Positions 1-12,284 of a stretch of DNA of 64,000 bases are shown piece after piece. The position numbers and the translations under genes are program-made. The notes under the pieces are model-generated. The model was not told the origin of the DNA. It searched no databases and saw nothing but the letters and a program-made list of their open reading frames with translations. How positions within the stretch are numbered: the first letter of the stretch is position 1; every line of letters begins with the position of its first letter. This DNA comes from Antennarius striatus (taxonomy: Eukaryota > Chordata > Actinopteri > Lophiiformes > Antennariidae), in the NCBI RefSeq assembly GCF_040054535.1, contig NC_090779.1, positions 19,268,501-19,332,500 on the forward strand, in the 5' to 3' direction.

Positions 1-83
1 AATTATCGAAATTATTTCTTGTTCACTTTGTTTTGAATGAATGCAAGGTTTTAAAGTTTTTTTTTAAGAAGTTTACTTTTCAC

Positions 84-3000
84 CTTGAAAACAAACATCT
101 CCCCCCTCAGCATGGTCACCGTGTCGAAGTCCCCATCACATATATTTGGAGGATGGTTGTCTGGCAGCTTGGGAGGTCGGGGAGGAGCCGGGGGACGAGG
201 AGGAGGCACAGGGGCATCCTTTCTAACATAGGGGGTGACAGGTTCCGGTTCCGGTTTGGAGTTGGTGGGGGTGGAAGTAGGGGGGACTGGAGGGGAGGTA
301 GGGTCTGGGTTATGCCGGGGATGTAGGTTGCCATCTGTCGGATTGGGTGGTTCAGGTGGGGCGATGGTAGAAATGGGTTCATCTTCAGGAGGAGAACGGG
401 AGGCGGGGTCGTTTGGGTCGCTATCAGGGATGGGAGGAGTTGTAGGCGGAGATTCAGTGATGACAGGAAGACCTGAGGATGAAAAGATGGAGACCTCAGC
501 CGGATAACACCAGAAACTTCTACAGTTAAGATGCTTTTTATTACCCGTCGTATTTTTACCAAAAAAGGAAGAAAGTCTGAAATTAAAAAAGAAATCCCTC
601 CACCTTATCTGCGTGGTGTTTGACATGTTTACGTTCTTTTATACCCCTACTCCCCTCACAGATTAATCCACTTTAATTCCCCTTCACATAAAAGAAAAAT
701 TAACTTTCCATTTGGGCTGCAGCTATAAGTTCATTTGACCAAATGAAATTGTGCCGCTACTCTTTGGAAAAAGTCAGTCCTGTTAGTTGCTAAGAGCTGA
801 AAACATATCCAACCGTTATGTAATGTATGGACAGCTGCTGGGAGACGAGTTGAGTTACACTGAGCTAAAATTACTGAGCGGAATTAATGGAGGTTGATGG
901 TGACTCTTGACTTATCAGCATGTGGACAAACTCAGCATGTGCGGTATTTGACACATGAATATATAAAATATCTTCCAACAGACACAGAGCTTCTGACACC
1001 AAAGAGGACTTTTTATTGTAAAGTTTCAAATTATCTACTCAGCCTTTCTAGGACTGCTTGGTTATTTTTATAACAGGAAAATTCAGGGGACCGATGGCAG
1101 CTCCTGTTCAGCTGTAACTTTGTTTTTGTCCCTCAGGGGCAACAGAGCATGTTGTAAACACAACACTGACATTATCACCAAATAAAGTCACATCATTCAT
1201 GGAAGAAACATCAGCAGTCTTTTACATTTATGTTTCTGATCACGAAAATCCATTATTTCTTTTCAGCTCCATTTAGTCTGAACTAGAACTGAACCTGCTA
1301 GTTGTTACTGGTAAGACTGGTAACCAAGTTAAGTGGTAATTCATTAGATGAATAACTAATGAAGACAAACTGTTGGTTTTTTATATACCAGCAAATCCTC
1401 TACAAAAGAACTCAAATGTTTATTTCTACTGACTAAGTTTATCCCCTGCTTGCTGTCTCTTTGTTCTCATCCACGTCGGCCTTTTCTCTCACATTATTCT
1501 TTGGATCTGTTTAATGAAAACAACCTGCTGTATAACTTCAGTTAAAACATTTACCTTACAGTATTTACAGCAGAAAACCTACAAGAGGTTTCACATCTAT
1601 TTTGCCAACTCTGAATTCAACATGCATATTCATATATGTACGTATATCTATCACCAGGACCAGGATTGCACGCATACAGAAATACTTTTTGGGCAACATT
1701 AAAACTGAAAGAATCTGTTTTGTGAAAAAAACGAAATCCTAGTTGTAGTCTGTAGTTTCAGAGGAAACCTATTGTTCTTCCGTGTCATTCTGGCTCTTAT
1801 TTAAGGGCTGCAGCAGAAATACACCATTGCATTCATTCAGTACTCTAATACGCACAAGAGTTCCCTCTGACACACACACACACACACAAAAAGATACCAT
1901 CTCACGATTAACAATGACATCCATTTACACAGAAAAAGTATGAGGACACCACAACGGCATGCTGTGTGTGAGGATTGACTGCTGTTGTGTGCATTTCTTT
2001 GCATGCAAGTGTGAAGACATTTTCCATATGAAGCTTCTAATCTTCTTTTATGTCCAGATGTCACATGAATGCGATAACCCAAATGTTGCTGACATCCTGC
2101 GTTACAACGTCACGCTAGTCAGTTCATTTTGTGCAATATCAGCATCTTACCATATATGTGCTGTATGCCCTTGATGTCATCCTCATGGAGTGTGAAGTTG
2201 TGTGTGTAAGTCCACTGGTAGAAAGGCGCCATGATGGCATTGGGGTTGTCTGAGTGCTCCAGACCCAAAGCGTGACCGAGCTCATGAACTGCAACCAGGA
2301 AGAGATCAATACCTGCAAGAAAGCATAACATACACATGAATACTCACCTTAAATTGTTCACTGATGTCAAATAATGTTGCAAAATAAAACACATATCCAC
2401 CCTCCTTAACCTATTTTGGTTGTAAGGGAGCTGGAGTTTATCCCAGCTGCCTCTGGTAGCGAAGCAACAGTGCTAACCACTGCACCATGCCACCCTATAA
2501 TACATTATGTAATGTATAAAATACACGTTACTTTGAGTCACTGCAAACTGTACAAACAAACTTGAATCATGCCGTATTCATCATGCTGAAAAACACTGTA
2601 ATCTATGTTATAGTGTTGACTTTTTCTGTGAGCCTCCCTGTCATCAAGCAGCCCCTGAATGGAGGCCAGACAGTGATCACACAACCTCACGTCTTTATTG
2701 TGACGTTACCAAAGTACTTAAATAAATCAAAGAGGTATCATGGAACATTAATCTCTCAATATCAGACACATAAAGCACACATATAATACAATTTTTTGCA
2801 TTTTTTAAAAATCATATAACAAGAGGAGGATAATGTTCAAAAATAAGGTCAAAAATAAAGAAAAACAGAAGGGACTAACATCTCTTCGCAACGTAGAAAT
2901 TGAATTGTTTGTTGACAGAACCCTTTTAGCTCAAGGCTAACTGGACCAGGAGAGACACGAACCAACTAACGGTTAGCAAGATTATACTATAACCAGAACA

Positions 3001-5150
3001 TCACAGGTTCAATGTCCCACAAAATGAAGAAACACACACAAACCGTCTTGGTTCTGGTTGTCCAGTGTCCAAGGCTCATCAGCATCAAAGTGTGTGTCGC
3101 CACCTATTCCAGGTCCAGGGTAGAAGGCGTGGGCCAGGGACCCGCCCTCACCATCAAACAATGACATATCACCATGGAAACCAGAAGCAAACAACAGCAG
3201 GATGTCAGCGAGCTCTGTTTGGCTCCTGTTGACGTTGCTCTCCGCAGGTAACTCCTCAAAGACGAGCGGCGTGACCCGCCTCCACACGTCAAAAGCCTTA
3301 TGGATGGCTTCAGACATCCGCTCTTTGCCCAGCTGGGCGGGTATGTTCTGGTTCACTATACTGGAGCCAGAGGAGTAACAGTAACATGAGTGATTCGTCC
3401 AACATTGTGCTCTATCGTCTTATTTTGGCGCTCCAGCGACACCGACCTGTATGTGATGCGGTCTTTGTCCCACTGCTGTCCCGTGAGCGCGTAGCGTTTC
3501 TTCCTCGCGCTGTCATCCACGTCCACGGCTCTCTTGTCTGGAACGCCGCAGCGAGGCCGACGCATGGCTCTACACAACCAACACACACAGACACACACAC
3601 ACACGCAAAACACATTAAGGCTACTTGTCTATTTCCACTGACCACATTCTTCTTTCTACTGTAATTTCTAAACTTTTATTCCAACCTGCTTACAAAGTTG
3701 GAACCTATTTTTCTGCAGCATGTAGGACTTTTTCAGGATTAAACTAGGTTTAAGTCATTCATTCATTTATTTTCTTTAACTCTTTATCTTGTGTAGGGGT
3801 GCGCCCTTGGGTGGGAGGCGAGGTACGTCACCATAGGCCTCAAAGAAAGACAAACAACCAATCACACTCGTGCCTACTGTTCCGGCGGTGGGGGGAAGCC
3901 AGAGAACCCAGAGAGAGCCCACACAGACATGGGGCAAGAACAGAGAAAAGTCTCAGGTTCTCAGCAGGATTTGAACCCAGTGGCGTTTCCCGCCACACCA
4001 AGTGACCCCACTTTTGTATTATTTATTTACAAAAACAAAAAAAGTTAGCTGAGATGTGATATAAACCTTGTTGCCATATAAAGTGTAAATGGCTGCCACC
4101 GTTTTACCAGCCACTGGTGAAATAACTGGGTGAAAGAAGGATAAAAAAAAAGATAAATTTCAAAATTTGAAATAAATTTCTTAAGGATGCTTTGTATGTG
4201 AGGTCTGCTGCCCACAACTTTAACATGACAATCATTCCATCTTCACGAAAACATACATAAAGAGAGAATTCATCTTTTAAAAAATGCAAATAACAGTCTT
4301 ATATTTTTTTAAAAATCCTAAAAAATCCTCAAAATCTTTTTTACGGTCTGCGTTCACAACTGCTGTGTGAGACAAACATCCTGCATAAACAAGACGTCAG
4401 CTTCTCAATGGGGTGAAGCTCACGTGACTGTAGCGGGGTCCATCTCCCCGGTCACCTCCAGCCCGTAGAAACGCTGCATGTCGCTGATGGCGTTCGACAG
4501 GATCCGAGCCGACTGCATGGTGGACATCTGTCTGCTCGCCTGAGACAGGTACCCGAACTTGCGCAGCCACGCCTGTTGAGGAGACAGTGATGAGTTACCA
4601 GTAGTTTTGTTTGGGAAACGGTCCGTGAACACGTGTTGTTGTTTGTTTTTTGTGCATATGTGTGTATCACAGCTACAACTGGAAAAGGAAGCCTGGTTCT
4701 GCTGCTCCAGGAACTAATAAGGAGAGAGAGGATCTGAGGAGTTAAAAGAAAAGAGAAAGATAGAAAACAGATGGTTTCCATTAACATTACGACATTCCTG
4801 CTCCCTCATTCCTGTGCCTTCCTTCGATGATGGCCATGATGGAGAAATGAAACGAAGGACTGAAAACAAGAGGATTAAAAGGACAATAACAAATAAACTG
4901 TATATCTTTGCCGCAGCATGCATGACAAACGCAGAATGCTCCGCGTGTGTCCTACAAAGGATGGTACATCCATTCGACTGGCGGGTCCGGCGTCACATAC
5001 TAAACATTCCCCTTTTGTTTCACTTTTACTGATGGTGAAGTGAGAATGTGGAAGCAGGAAGTCAGGAAAACAGAACAATGTGAAGGAAAAAGAAATTCTG
5101 TCAAGTCTGAAGTTTTGCCCTATATTACGCCTCAACCGCACAAACAGCCC

Positions 5151-5214
<64 letters not shown>

Positions 5215-6566
5215 ACTGGACCACGGGACTCATACCTATGTGCACGTACAGTGTGGTACAAACACAAGCACATACACATGCAAAGTCATGGTGAACGCGC
5301 AGAGGAAATCCTTGGGAGGTCTTTTTTGCACAGCATGGGAAATACCATCTAATGTGATGTTAGAGGCAGACAGCGCTCAAGAAGTACGTAAAAAAAGATA
5401 ACCAAACCTTTTAATAGCTGTGAGATAGGGTGGATTATCAATACCATGATATCATTAAATAGATCACAATATAGACTATTCTTCAAAATGACTTACAAAA
5501 CAATGTGTAAATGTAAATCAAAACTCTAAGTCAGTGCTTACAGAGAGTGAACCGGTGTGACGGATGACAGGATGTGGGTGTGATCCTTTATGATACAAAT
5601 CTGAGTGACCCACAAACATGAGATTTAAAGAACCACTGCTATTGTAGCTTTGTAATCTTAACAGATCTGCAACATCACAGTTATTGGATTATAGCATAAC
5701 TGCTAGACATCCATTAACAAACACACATCCTGGCTTAAGTTATGTCTTTGGACAAATTCCAATCAACACATTTTTCAAAGACAGAACTTGAGCTGCTGCA
5801 ACTCCAGCATCAGAGATCCCATCAGCCTGTAAGAGGCCTGCTCATACCAAAACATAACAACATTAAAGATGACCTTCAACCCTTCACCTTAAACTGGTGC
5901 TGTACCTCACGAATCTGCACCGGTGAGTGATGAGCCCAGACCTACTCTATGGGGTTGGTTGAGCAAGAGTGCAAAGGCGTGATCATCCTTTACACACTCC
6001 ACAGGCCTCCATCCCACCGGACACTGGATGACTCCACTGGAGACGGATTACCAATGGAATGCACTAATTGTGTTGTTGTTTGTGTGTCAAAATTCCGGTG
6101 TTTATGCTTTTCATTCGGTAATTGTAGTGTTTCTTTCTTCTTGCTGATGATTAAATGAACAGCATCTCTAGAACATGGTGAGGAACAGAATATAGTTGGA
6201 ATATGTCCCACAAGCCACTCAAGTAAATAAACACAGGAATGTGTTTTTAAACCCCCTGAGTGAGGAGACACACAGTTTCCACGCCCAGAAGTACAGCTGT
6301 TTGGGTAAAGGTCAAGAGGTCACATAACATCGCTGAGGTGCGGTGGATCCTGAACATATGTCAGTTATATCCTGCAAAAGAAAACTTTTGATTGAATTGT
6401 AAAAAATATTGATTGCTGGTTAGTACTTGACCAGACTATACTTTACCTCGGCGTTGAAGTCTTCTTCAGGGACATCCGCCACCGAACCGCACAGGATCAC
6501 CGACAATAACGGCGATAATGTCACGACCATCCGAGTCCAGGGTTGTCCGGATGCCATCCGCGTCAT
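84..6566 (-). CDS. mmp15: Matrix metalloproteinase-15 (MT2-MMP), 5' six coding exons, partial
   Basis: Membrane-type matrix metalloproteinase that cleaves extracellular matrix at the cell surface. Coding exons (minus): 6566-6447, 4572-4424, 3569-3447, 3360-3044, 2312-2151, 472-84; all junctions close in frame, giving 380 codons. Order: signal peptide (about residues 1-30), prodomain, cysteine switch PRCGVPD (Cys near 97), furin site RKKR (112-115), catalytic domain with [11 protein letters not shown] (206-216) and Met-turn IM (223-224), a proline-rich hinge of about 107 residues, and the first hemopexin residues [11 protein letters not shown]. That motif and the long hinge point to MMP15 rather than MMP14, 16 or 24. 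The remaining hemopexin blades, membrane helix and tail lie beyond position 1. The start is the ATG at 6566; one three codons later (6557) is equally possible, and an in-frame ATG at 6626 would spoil the signal peptide. Which teleost paralogue (a or b) is unresolved. Confidence 0.93.
473..2150 (-). other. mmp15 intron 5 (catalytic-to-hinge), no gene seen
   Basis: Intron between the last catalytic exon and the hinge exon. The acceptor reads TTTTCATCCTCAG at its 3' end and restores the frame. AT-rich sequence with a short CA run near 1870. The longer open frames here, including one that extends the hinge exon upstream to 626, cross the splice acceptor and are not supported as coding. Confidence 0.7.
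2400..2502 (+). repeat. Tail fragment of a dispersed fish repeat
   Basis: The stretch containing GGAGTTTATCCCAGCTG and then AACAGTGCTAACCACTGCAC matches the ends of a common fish interspersed repeat that I recognise by wording. It lies in an mmp15 intron. Family assignment is from memory and needs a repeat library. Confidence 0.5.
3745..4015 (+). repeat. Degenerate copy of the same dispersed fish repeat
   Basis: The segment carries the recognisable middle of that repeat: a CAAACAACCAATCACACTCG-like block, then GGAAGCCAGAGAACCCAGAG, then GGATTTGAACCCAG. It occupies the mmp15 intron between the prodomain exon and the cysteine-switch exon. The open frame across it (about 68 codons) is not a gene. 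Confidence 0.5.
4573..6446 (-). other. mmp15 intron 1, no gene seen
   Basis: First coding intron of mmp15. It holds a CA microsatellite of about 60 bases (5153-5213) that creates spurious His-Thr and Val-Cys open frames on both strands. Nothing else in it looks like an exon. Confidence 0.7.
5153..5213. repeat. (CA)n microsatellite
   Basis: About 30 uninterrupted CA units inside mmp15 intron 1. A likely polymorphic marker. Confidence 0.97.
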
Positions 6567-7529
6567 GACGCGCAGCTTGTGGTCCAAACAGATAGAGACG
6601 AAGATTAAATAAAAAAACAGCCACACAAGTTCCTCCGACGGGTAGGGGCTTGAGTCAAAATACTCTTCTCCTCCTCCTCCTACATTTAACTAATATCCGC
6701 AATCAGAGAGCAATCTGCGCATTTTTTTTTAAATAGTTGGCGCGTCGTGAAGTAAAAACACAAAAAGTGTATTACGCAAGAAAATGTGCGTTTCCGAAAA
6801 CAAAAGTGGAAACAAGAATGAAAAGTGTTAATCCGTTGCCGGTGGCAGGAAGTCCGATTTCACCGGGCAGGACAGCCTCATGGCTCATTCAAGTGTGCGC
6901 GCAGCGGTTCCTTCCATGCATACAAATCATCTGGACCTCGTCCTTTACCGACGACCACAAAAGATGAGCAACAGTATCCGGTAACTTCTCCAGCAGCAAG
7001 AACAGCAACACGTATCTGATTATTACTATTCTTTTGCGATTGAAAAATCAGGACAAAAAGGTGCGTCTTTAGTTACGCTTTTACGCAAAACGTAGGACGC
7101 GAAGAAAGAAACCTTTAACAGCTCAAATGCGAGGCAACTTTCTCCTTTAGCCTCGGAAAATGTTTCAGAAATGTGCAAATGTTTCAGAAAGCGCCATTAA
7201 GTAGCTCTCTATCTAATAAAAAGAGTTCTGGTCGTTCCCCGGAGAAAGAACGCGCTCCTCCTCTCAGACAACAGAACCTCGACGGGACCAGAGGGAGGCT
7301 GGCGCGCCATCTGGTGGTCAACGGGAAAACTACAGCACAGCGGCATCAGGTGATCCACATCACCTGGGATATACAGTAGATATTTCAAGTCAGGCTGTGT
7401 TTAATCCCGACTTTAAATGTGGTATTTCCTCCAGCACAGACTATTGAAATAGTAATCCAAAAATTCTAACAAGAACCAGCAACAAATAAGAGACATAAAT
7501 AACTTTATATGTCTAATTTACTGTATTAA

Positions 7530-7761
7530 TAATAATAATCTATATTTAGCCCTCTTGGGGAAATTCGTTCACTCACACATGTACATATATGTGTTAATTA
7601 CACACATGGGTTACAGGTTACAAGGATGCCTTGGCAGTGAGCCGACACCTCCCACTGTCAGCTCATGCTCCGATGGATGTTCTGGTGGGATTTGAGCCCC
7701 TGATGGCTGGGTGATCCTGTCTTCAAGACGATGGCTCTACTGCTGAGCCACTACCGCCCCC
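7530..7761 (-). mobile_element. tRNA-derived SINE, minus orientation
   Basis: On the minus strand it begins with GTAGTGGCTCAGCAGTAGAG, an A-box-like start, followed by a B-box-like GGGGCTCAAATCCC at 7700-7687. It continues to a tail with GAATTTCCCC and a TTATTATTA run, the LINE-like 3' end common in fish SINEs. A related copy lies at 44168-44400. Confidence 0.75.
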
Positions 7762-8478
7762 AATAACAGCTCAGTTTAGTGAAGTTGACAGAAATACAAG
7801 CTGTGTAATACCAGGGCAGCTGAGTGGACTTCGTCCTTTGAGTTACATCTTGATCGCCAGTTTATTTGACAGAAGACTCAGCTGTCTTCTTTTGACACAA
7901 TCTGGTGTCAGATCTGGTTTTGAGATGAAGCAGCAGGACAGTTCTAATGGAGGGAGCCTTTGGCATGTGTGTGCTGTACAGACAGATGCTGTCTGTAGAG
8001 AAATACAGCAGCTCCTTAATGTCAGGACCAAATCATCAGATGAGTTTTTATTTTGATTTCTATTTACAGGGAAGTCATCAACAAAGATCTCTCTGCCTCC
8101 AGACAATCAACGAAGAAATTTTAAAAACTTCAAGGAGACTCTCCCAGCAAGTTTTAGTGTCATCTTTTTATTTGAGAACAAAAACTCTTCTTTTAAGGCA
8201 GCAGTGATGAGCAGATGACACATGTAGCCTCAACCGATATTTAAATCCTTATCGTTTTGTTGCTATGACCATTTGTAACCCAGAAAAAAGTTATCAACCA
8301 ACATTAAAATTGTGTAATTATATGCATCTAATAAAATATTAAATGCTTTATTTGATACACAAGCTTGAATTTTGCACCAACCAATGTATTCACACTCATT
8401 AACCCCAATGTCGTACAACACTTCACTGAGAACTCATCTCATCAGGACAAGAATAAAAAGATATGACTGATATTTCAC

Positions 8479-8484
8479 TTTATT
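8479..8484 (-). terminator. Poly(A) signal of the ZP-domain gene
   Basis: AATAAA on the minus strand, about 30 bases past the stop codon at 8513. Close spacing makes it a plausible signal for a short 3' UTR. Confidence 0.55.
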
Positions 8485-8512
8485 CACGCTGCACATAGCA
8501 GCTACACGACTG

Positions 8513-9926
8513 TCATTGCTCTTCCTTTTGACTGAGCCTCCTGTTGCCTGCTTTGGCCACAGCGATGAGGATGATGAGGAAGAAGCCCACAGCCCCGACT
8601 GCTGCTACAGGCAGCACCACATTTATCAGTATGTCTGAAATCAACAGCAAAAAAGATCATCAAACAGTGAGGAACCAATCACTAACAGCGAGATCACTTT
8701 TCTTCCATTTAGGAAAACCTTCATTTAGAAAATAATGTCCAATGCAACAACCATCATTCCCTAGAACTCAATGGTAACTTTGACCATGTTCACCCAAATT
8801 AGCCGAAACGATCAATGAAGATCATGCAAACATGTCACACGTCTGGATCAACGTGCAACTTCTCCTACATCCATGTCATATTACTTATCTCTGGTAAAAT
8901 CAAAATAATTCTGTTTAAAAGGTCTAAAATTTTATATTTTCGTCTCATTCATTCTTCAAAGATGCTCCATCATTGCTATGGAAACGGAGCTTACTTGAAT
9001 GAGGTCTCTCCGGGATTTCAATCTTGATGGGACCGTAAGTTAGGAGGCCGGGGGTGGGGATGAGGGCGGGGTCCCCTCTCACTGCTTCTCTCTTAGTTAT
9101 GGAATTACAGTTCTGTACAGGGAACGCAAACAAGAAATGAGCTGCAGTTAAGTGAAAATGGTGAGAGTTGATCAAAGTTGAGTATGACAGACGAGCTGAC
9201 CGGTGTGCAAGACTGGTGGTCGTCTGGTTCACACAGCTGTACGGTGCAGTGCAAGTACAGGTCCGAAGGTTCTGTAGTGAAGCGGAACATGTCGAAGCTG
9301 TAGCGAACAGTGGAACCTCCTCCGTTATGGCCGGGCTGTTCAGCGCTCACCTCGAGGAATTTCACGGTCATGTCGTTCACACACCTGAACAAAAAACAGG
9401 AACAATGAGTTGGAATGAATGGCGTTTGTGGAGGGGAATCATCACTACCGAGAGCTGTCCCCACCCGTTTAGAATCAAATTGTGGGACAATCCCTCTACA
9501 GCATTTGGGTGGGAAAACTGTGTGGCCCAGCACTTTTCAAGGCGGAGCAGGAAGTAATCTGGAGGCTCTGTGACCTTCACCTCCACATACACCTGGAGAC
9601 ATAAAAGTCATAAATGGGAGGACCTGAAAAATGTAAAAAATCAGATTTGGTCATATTGGTTTTCAGAGGTTGACCCACCTTGTCTCTGAGCTCAATGATG
9701 GGGGCACTGCTGTAAGCCTCAGTGTAAGAGTTATCAGTGTACAACATCATCTGGATCATTGCATCAAATTCATCCATTTGCATCACTGTCTCACTAAAGA
9801 GAGAAGAAGAACACAAAGTCTGCCTCGTTCATACAATCATCAATAAAACCTGATCAGAAAATGGTTTAGAATAAGATTTGCACAATGGAATCCTCATGAC
9901 AGCAGCATGCAGGCTCCATTCCCATT

Positions 9927-9995
<69 letters not shown>

Positions 9996-10958
9996 CATCA
10001 ATGTCGTGAGTTTTTATTCACAACACTTCCTCACCTGGAGAATGGGGAGATTTCATAAGGCAGGCTGATTTTCCTTATGTATGGATAGCTGCATTTGTAA
10101 TCCAGCACGATCACTGGGGTTCTGATGATGTTCCCAACAACCTGAGGTTCTGACTGCAGACTCAGGGAATATGAGATGTGAGTGAGGTTTTTCTGTACAA
10201 AGAGAAACAAAAGAAAAGGTCACAATGGTCAGAGATGTTAAAATAAGCCTTCCTTTCTGTGTGTCGTGTGTTGAGAATGTCTGTGAGGTACTTTCACCTC
10301 TGGTGGTCTGCCCCCACAGGGTACATATTCCTCTTTGGATATCCTGGACATGTAGAACGGCACCCCGTTCATGACCATCCTCTGAGCAATGCAGGATTTG
10401 TTCGGTAAGTGCAAAGACTCCAGGGGCACGTCATAATACTTGAAGAAATCTTCCACTGCTGCAACACCAATATGGTCTCTGCCACACATGACTTCTATAT
10501 GTGCATCTATTTAAAAAGAAAAAAGATGGGGAGATGTTCTCCTCTAGCACTCTTTCTGTGGAATTAGGCTGCTCTGTACATGTAAATTTACTTAAAAATT
10601 TTAAAATCATCAATATTTAGAACATACAAAATATAATATACTATAATATGTAAGCCTGTTTACTTTTGTCACAATGATCGCCATAATATCCAGGGGCGCA
10701 TTTGCACCTTCTCTGGTCTTGGGACAGGACGCATGTTGTGTTGTCAGTGCAGGTCTCCACTTTACAGAGTCCTGGTGAAAAAAAATCATCTAATATTTCA
10801 ACACGTTTCGACCGTTTTGACACACTTTGACACGGGTGGAGATATTTACCGTCAACACCGTGACGCGTGGAGCCCAGGAGGAGCACGAGGAGGACGCTCA
10901 GCTGCGTTAAAGGAAGAACGTTCCAGATGGCATCAAGTAAAATAAAAGCACATCTCAT
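8513..10958 (-). CDS. EGF- and ZP-domain single-pass membrane protein (unnamed)
   Basis: Complete nine-exon gene, 416 residues. Exons (minus): 10958-10850, 10771-10664, 10506-10298, 10192-10035, 9793-9679, 9592-9465, 9384-9201, 9112-8995, 8634-8513; every junction has GT-AG and the frame closes at a TGA. Residues 1-30 form a hydrophobic signal peptide. Exon 2 encodes one six-cysteine EGF-like module (Cys 39, 44, 50, 59, 61, 70). Residues 74 to about 340 form a ZP module with VMCGRD, NKSC, YKCSYPY, KCW and the typical HCTVQLC near its end. A basic KREAVR follows, where ZP proteins are often cleaved. A membrane helix (about 379-402) and a 14-residue tail end the protein. ZP proteins polymerise into extracellular matrices. 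I cannot match it to a named family member (it differs from ZPLD1, OIT3 and uromodulin as I know them). Confidence 0.88.
9931..9990. repeat. (CA)n microsatellite
   Basis: Thirty CA units in the intron between exons 4 and 5 of the ZP-domain gene. Confidence 0.97.
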
Positions 10959-11240
10959 CTCTGAGAGACACAAACGATCAGCGTTTCACACGCAGGGTCA
11001 CTAAATTAATAGTTGTAATTCTACTTTCACCCACCTTAAAGCCGGTTCGGACCATTGCTGCTTTGCATTTACATTAAAAAGCATAAATCTGGTGCGTAAA
11101 TGCTGCGTCTTCAGTCAAACGGGATGTTCCTCTCTGGAGTCGAGTTTTCATCAAGCGCTCCTCCAATTAGACGCACCTGTGTCCCAGGGGCGGGGTTTCA
11201 CAGAGGTTCACCTGGGGCCCAGGGGCCCCTTTGTATGTAT

Positions 11241-11244
<4 letters not shown>

Positions 11245-11322
<78 letters not shown>
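11245..11322. repeat. (TG)n microsatellite
   Basis: About 39 TG units upstream of the ZP-domain gene, the source of a spurious poly Val-Cys open frame. Confidence 0.97.
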
Positions 11323-11325
<3 letters not shown>

Positions 11326-11589
11326 CTTTCCTTAGTGCACTATTAGCGGACAGTAGCAATGCTGCTGTTGTGGTATTAAAACAGCTAAAGGTAAAGTTCT
11401 TGAGATAATACAGTAATCATTAAGTAAATCAAAATATTTCCACACGTATTATGAACATTTTCAAAATGTTTAACTATTCAAGTTATTTTTTGCACATGTT
11501 AATGATAACAATATCAATAAAAATAATAATAAAAAACAGCAGAAAAAAAGATTATTTAAGTTAATTGGCATTTCAGTTCTGTAAAAAAT

Positions 11590-11590
11590 T

Positions 11591-11650
<60 letters not shown>
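11590..11650. repeat. (TA)n microsatellite
   Basis: TA dinucleotide run with one phase slip. Confidence 0.95.
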
Positions 11651-11656
<6 letters not shown>

Positions 11657-12212
11657 GTAGACATATATTTTGAGAGTCTCATGACAGAAACCAAGTTCAA
11701 AATGAGTTGAAGGTTAAACTGCCTTGACAAGTTTATATAATTCTATATTTGGTGCGTTTGATTAAATTTTTGTTTCAAATTAATTTATTACTCAAAAATA
11801 ACCACTTAACCCAAATCTGAGATTTTACTGGGGCAAGTAAAACGAGTGCAAAACACCCCCTGCCGTGTGCAATCGTCCCAAAATTAGATAGTCTTCCTCA
11901 AATGCGAGATTGAATTTTGCCATTTATATGTTGAAATTTAAAATTGAATGATTATTCTTGTTTCGACTGTATTCACTATCGACACAAGAATATAATTCTT
12001 TCATTGTATATCAAAAGAATGATTGTAAAATTAATCACGCTGTTACCCCCCCCCCCCAAAAAAAATAAAAAAAATAACTGCCACTAAGACTCCCAACCGG
12101 TCTATCGCCCTCTAGTGGTAGAAGAACTGCAATTACAAACTTTATATATCAGACAATGAGGTAAGATTTTCACATACAAGAAGTAGAAACCATGTGTTTA
12201 GTGTCAGTAGGT

Positions 12213-12215
<3 letters not shown>

Positions 12216-12280
<65 letters not shown>
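12216..12280. repeat. (TG)n microsatellite
   Basis: About 32 TG units followed by a G-rich GTGGTGGTGGGGG stretch. Confidence 0.95.

Positions 12281-12284
<4 letters not shown>

Larger units (their letters stand above)
6567..8512. other. Intergenic interval: mmp15 5' region and a SINE
   Basis: Lies between the mmp15 start and the stop codon of the ZP-domain gene, both on the minus strand. The part next to mmp15 (about 6620-7340) is richer in CpG and should hold its promoter and 5' leader, but I see no clear TATA box. A tRNA-derived SINE sits at 7530-7761. No convincing coding exon was found. Confidence 0.6.

Noticed and set aside
51-626. 191-codon open frame on the minus strand as a stand-alone gene
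   Set aside because: It is the mmp15 hinge exon plus read-through into both flanking introns; the acceptor at 473 and donor at 83 give the correct frame.
4875-5352. Open frames rich in Val-Cys or His-Thr on both strands
   Set aside because: They translate the CA microsatellite at 5153-5213 and have no homology.
9168-9557. 129-codon plus-strand frame
   Set aside because: It lies antisense to two exons of the ZP-domain gene and is a shadow of them.
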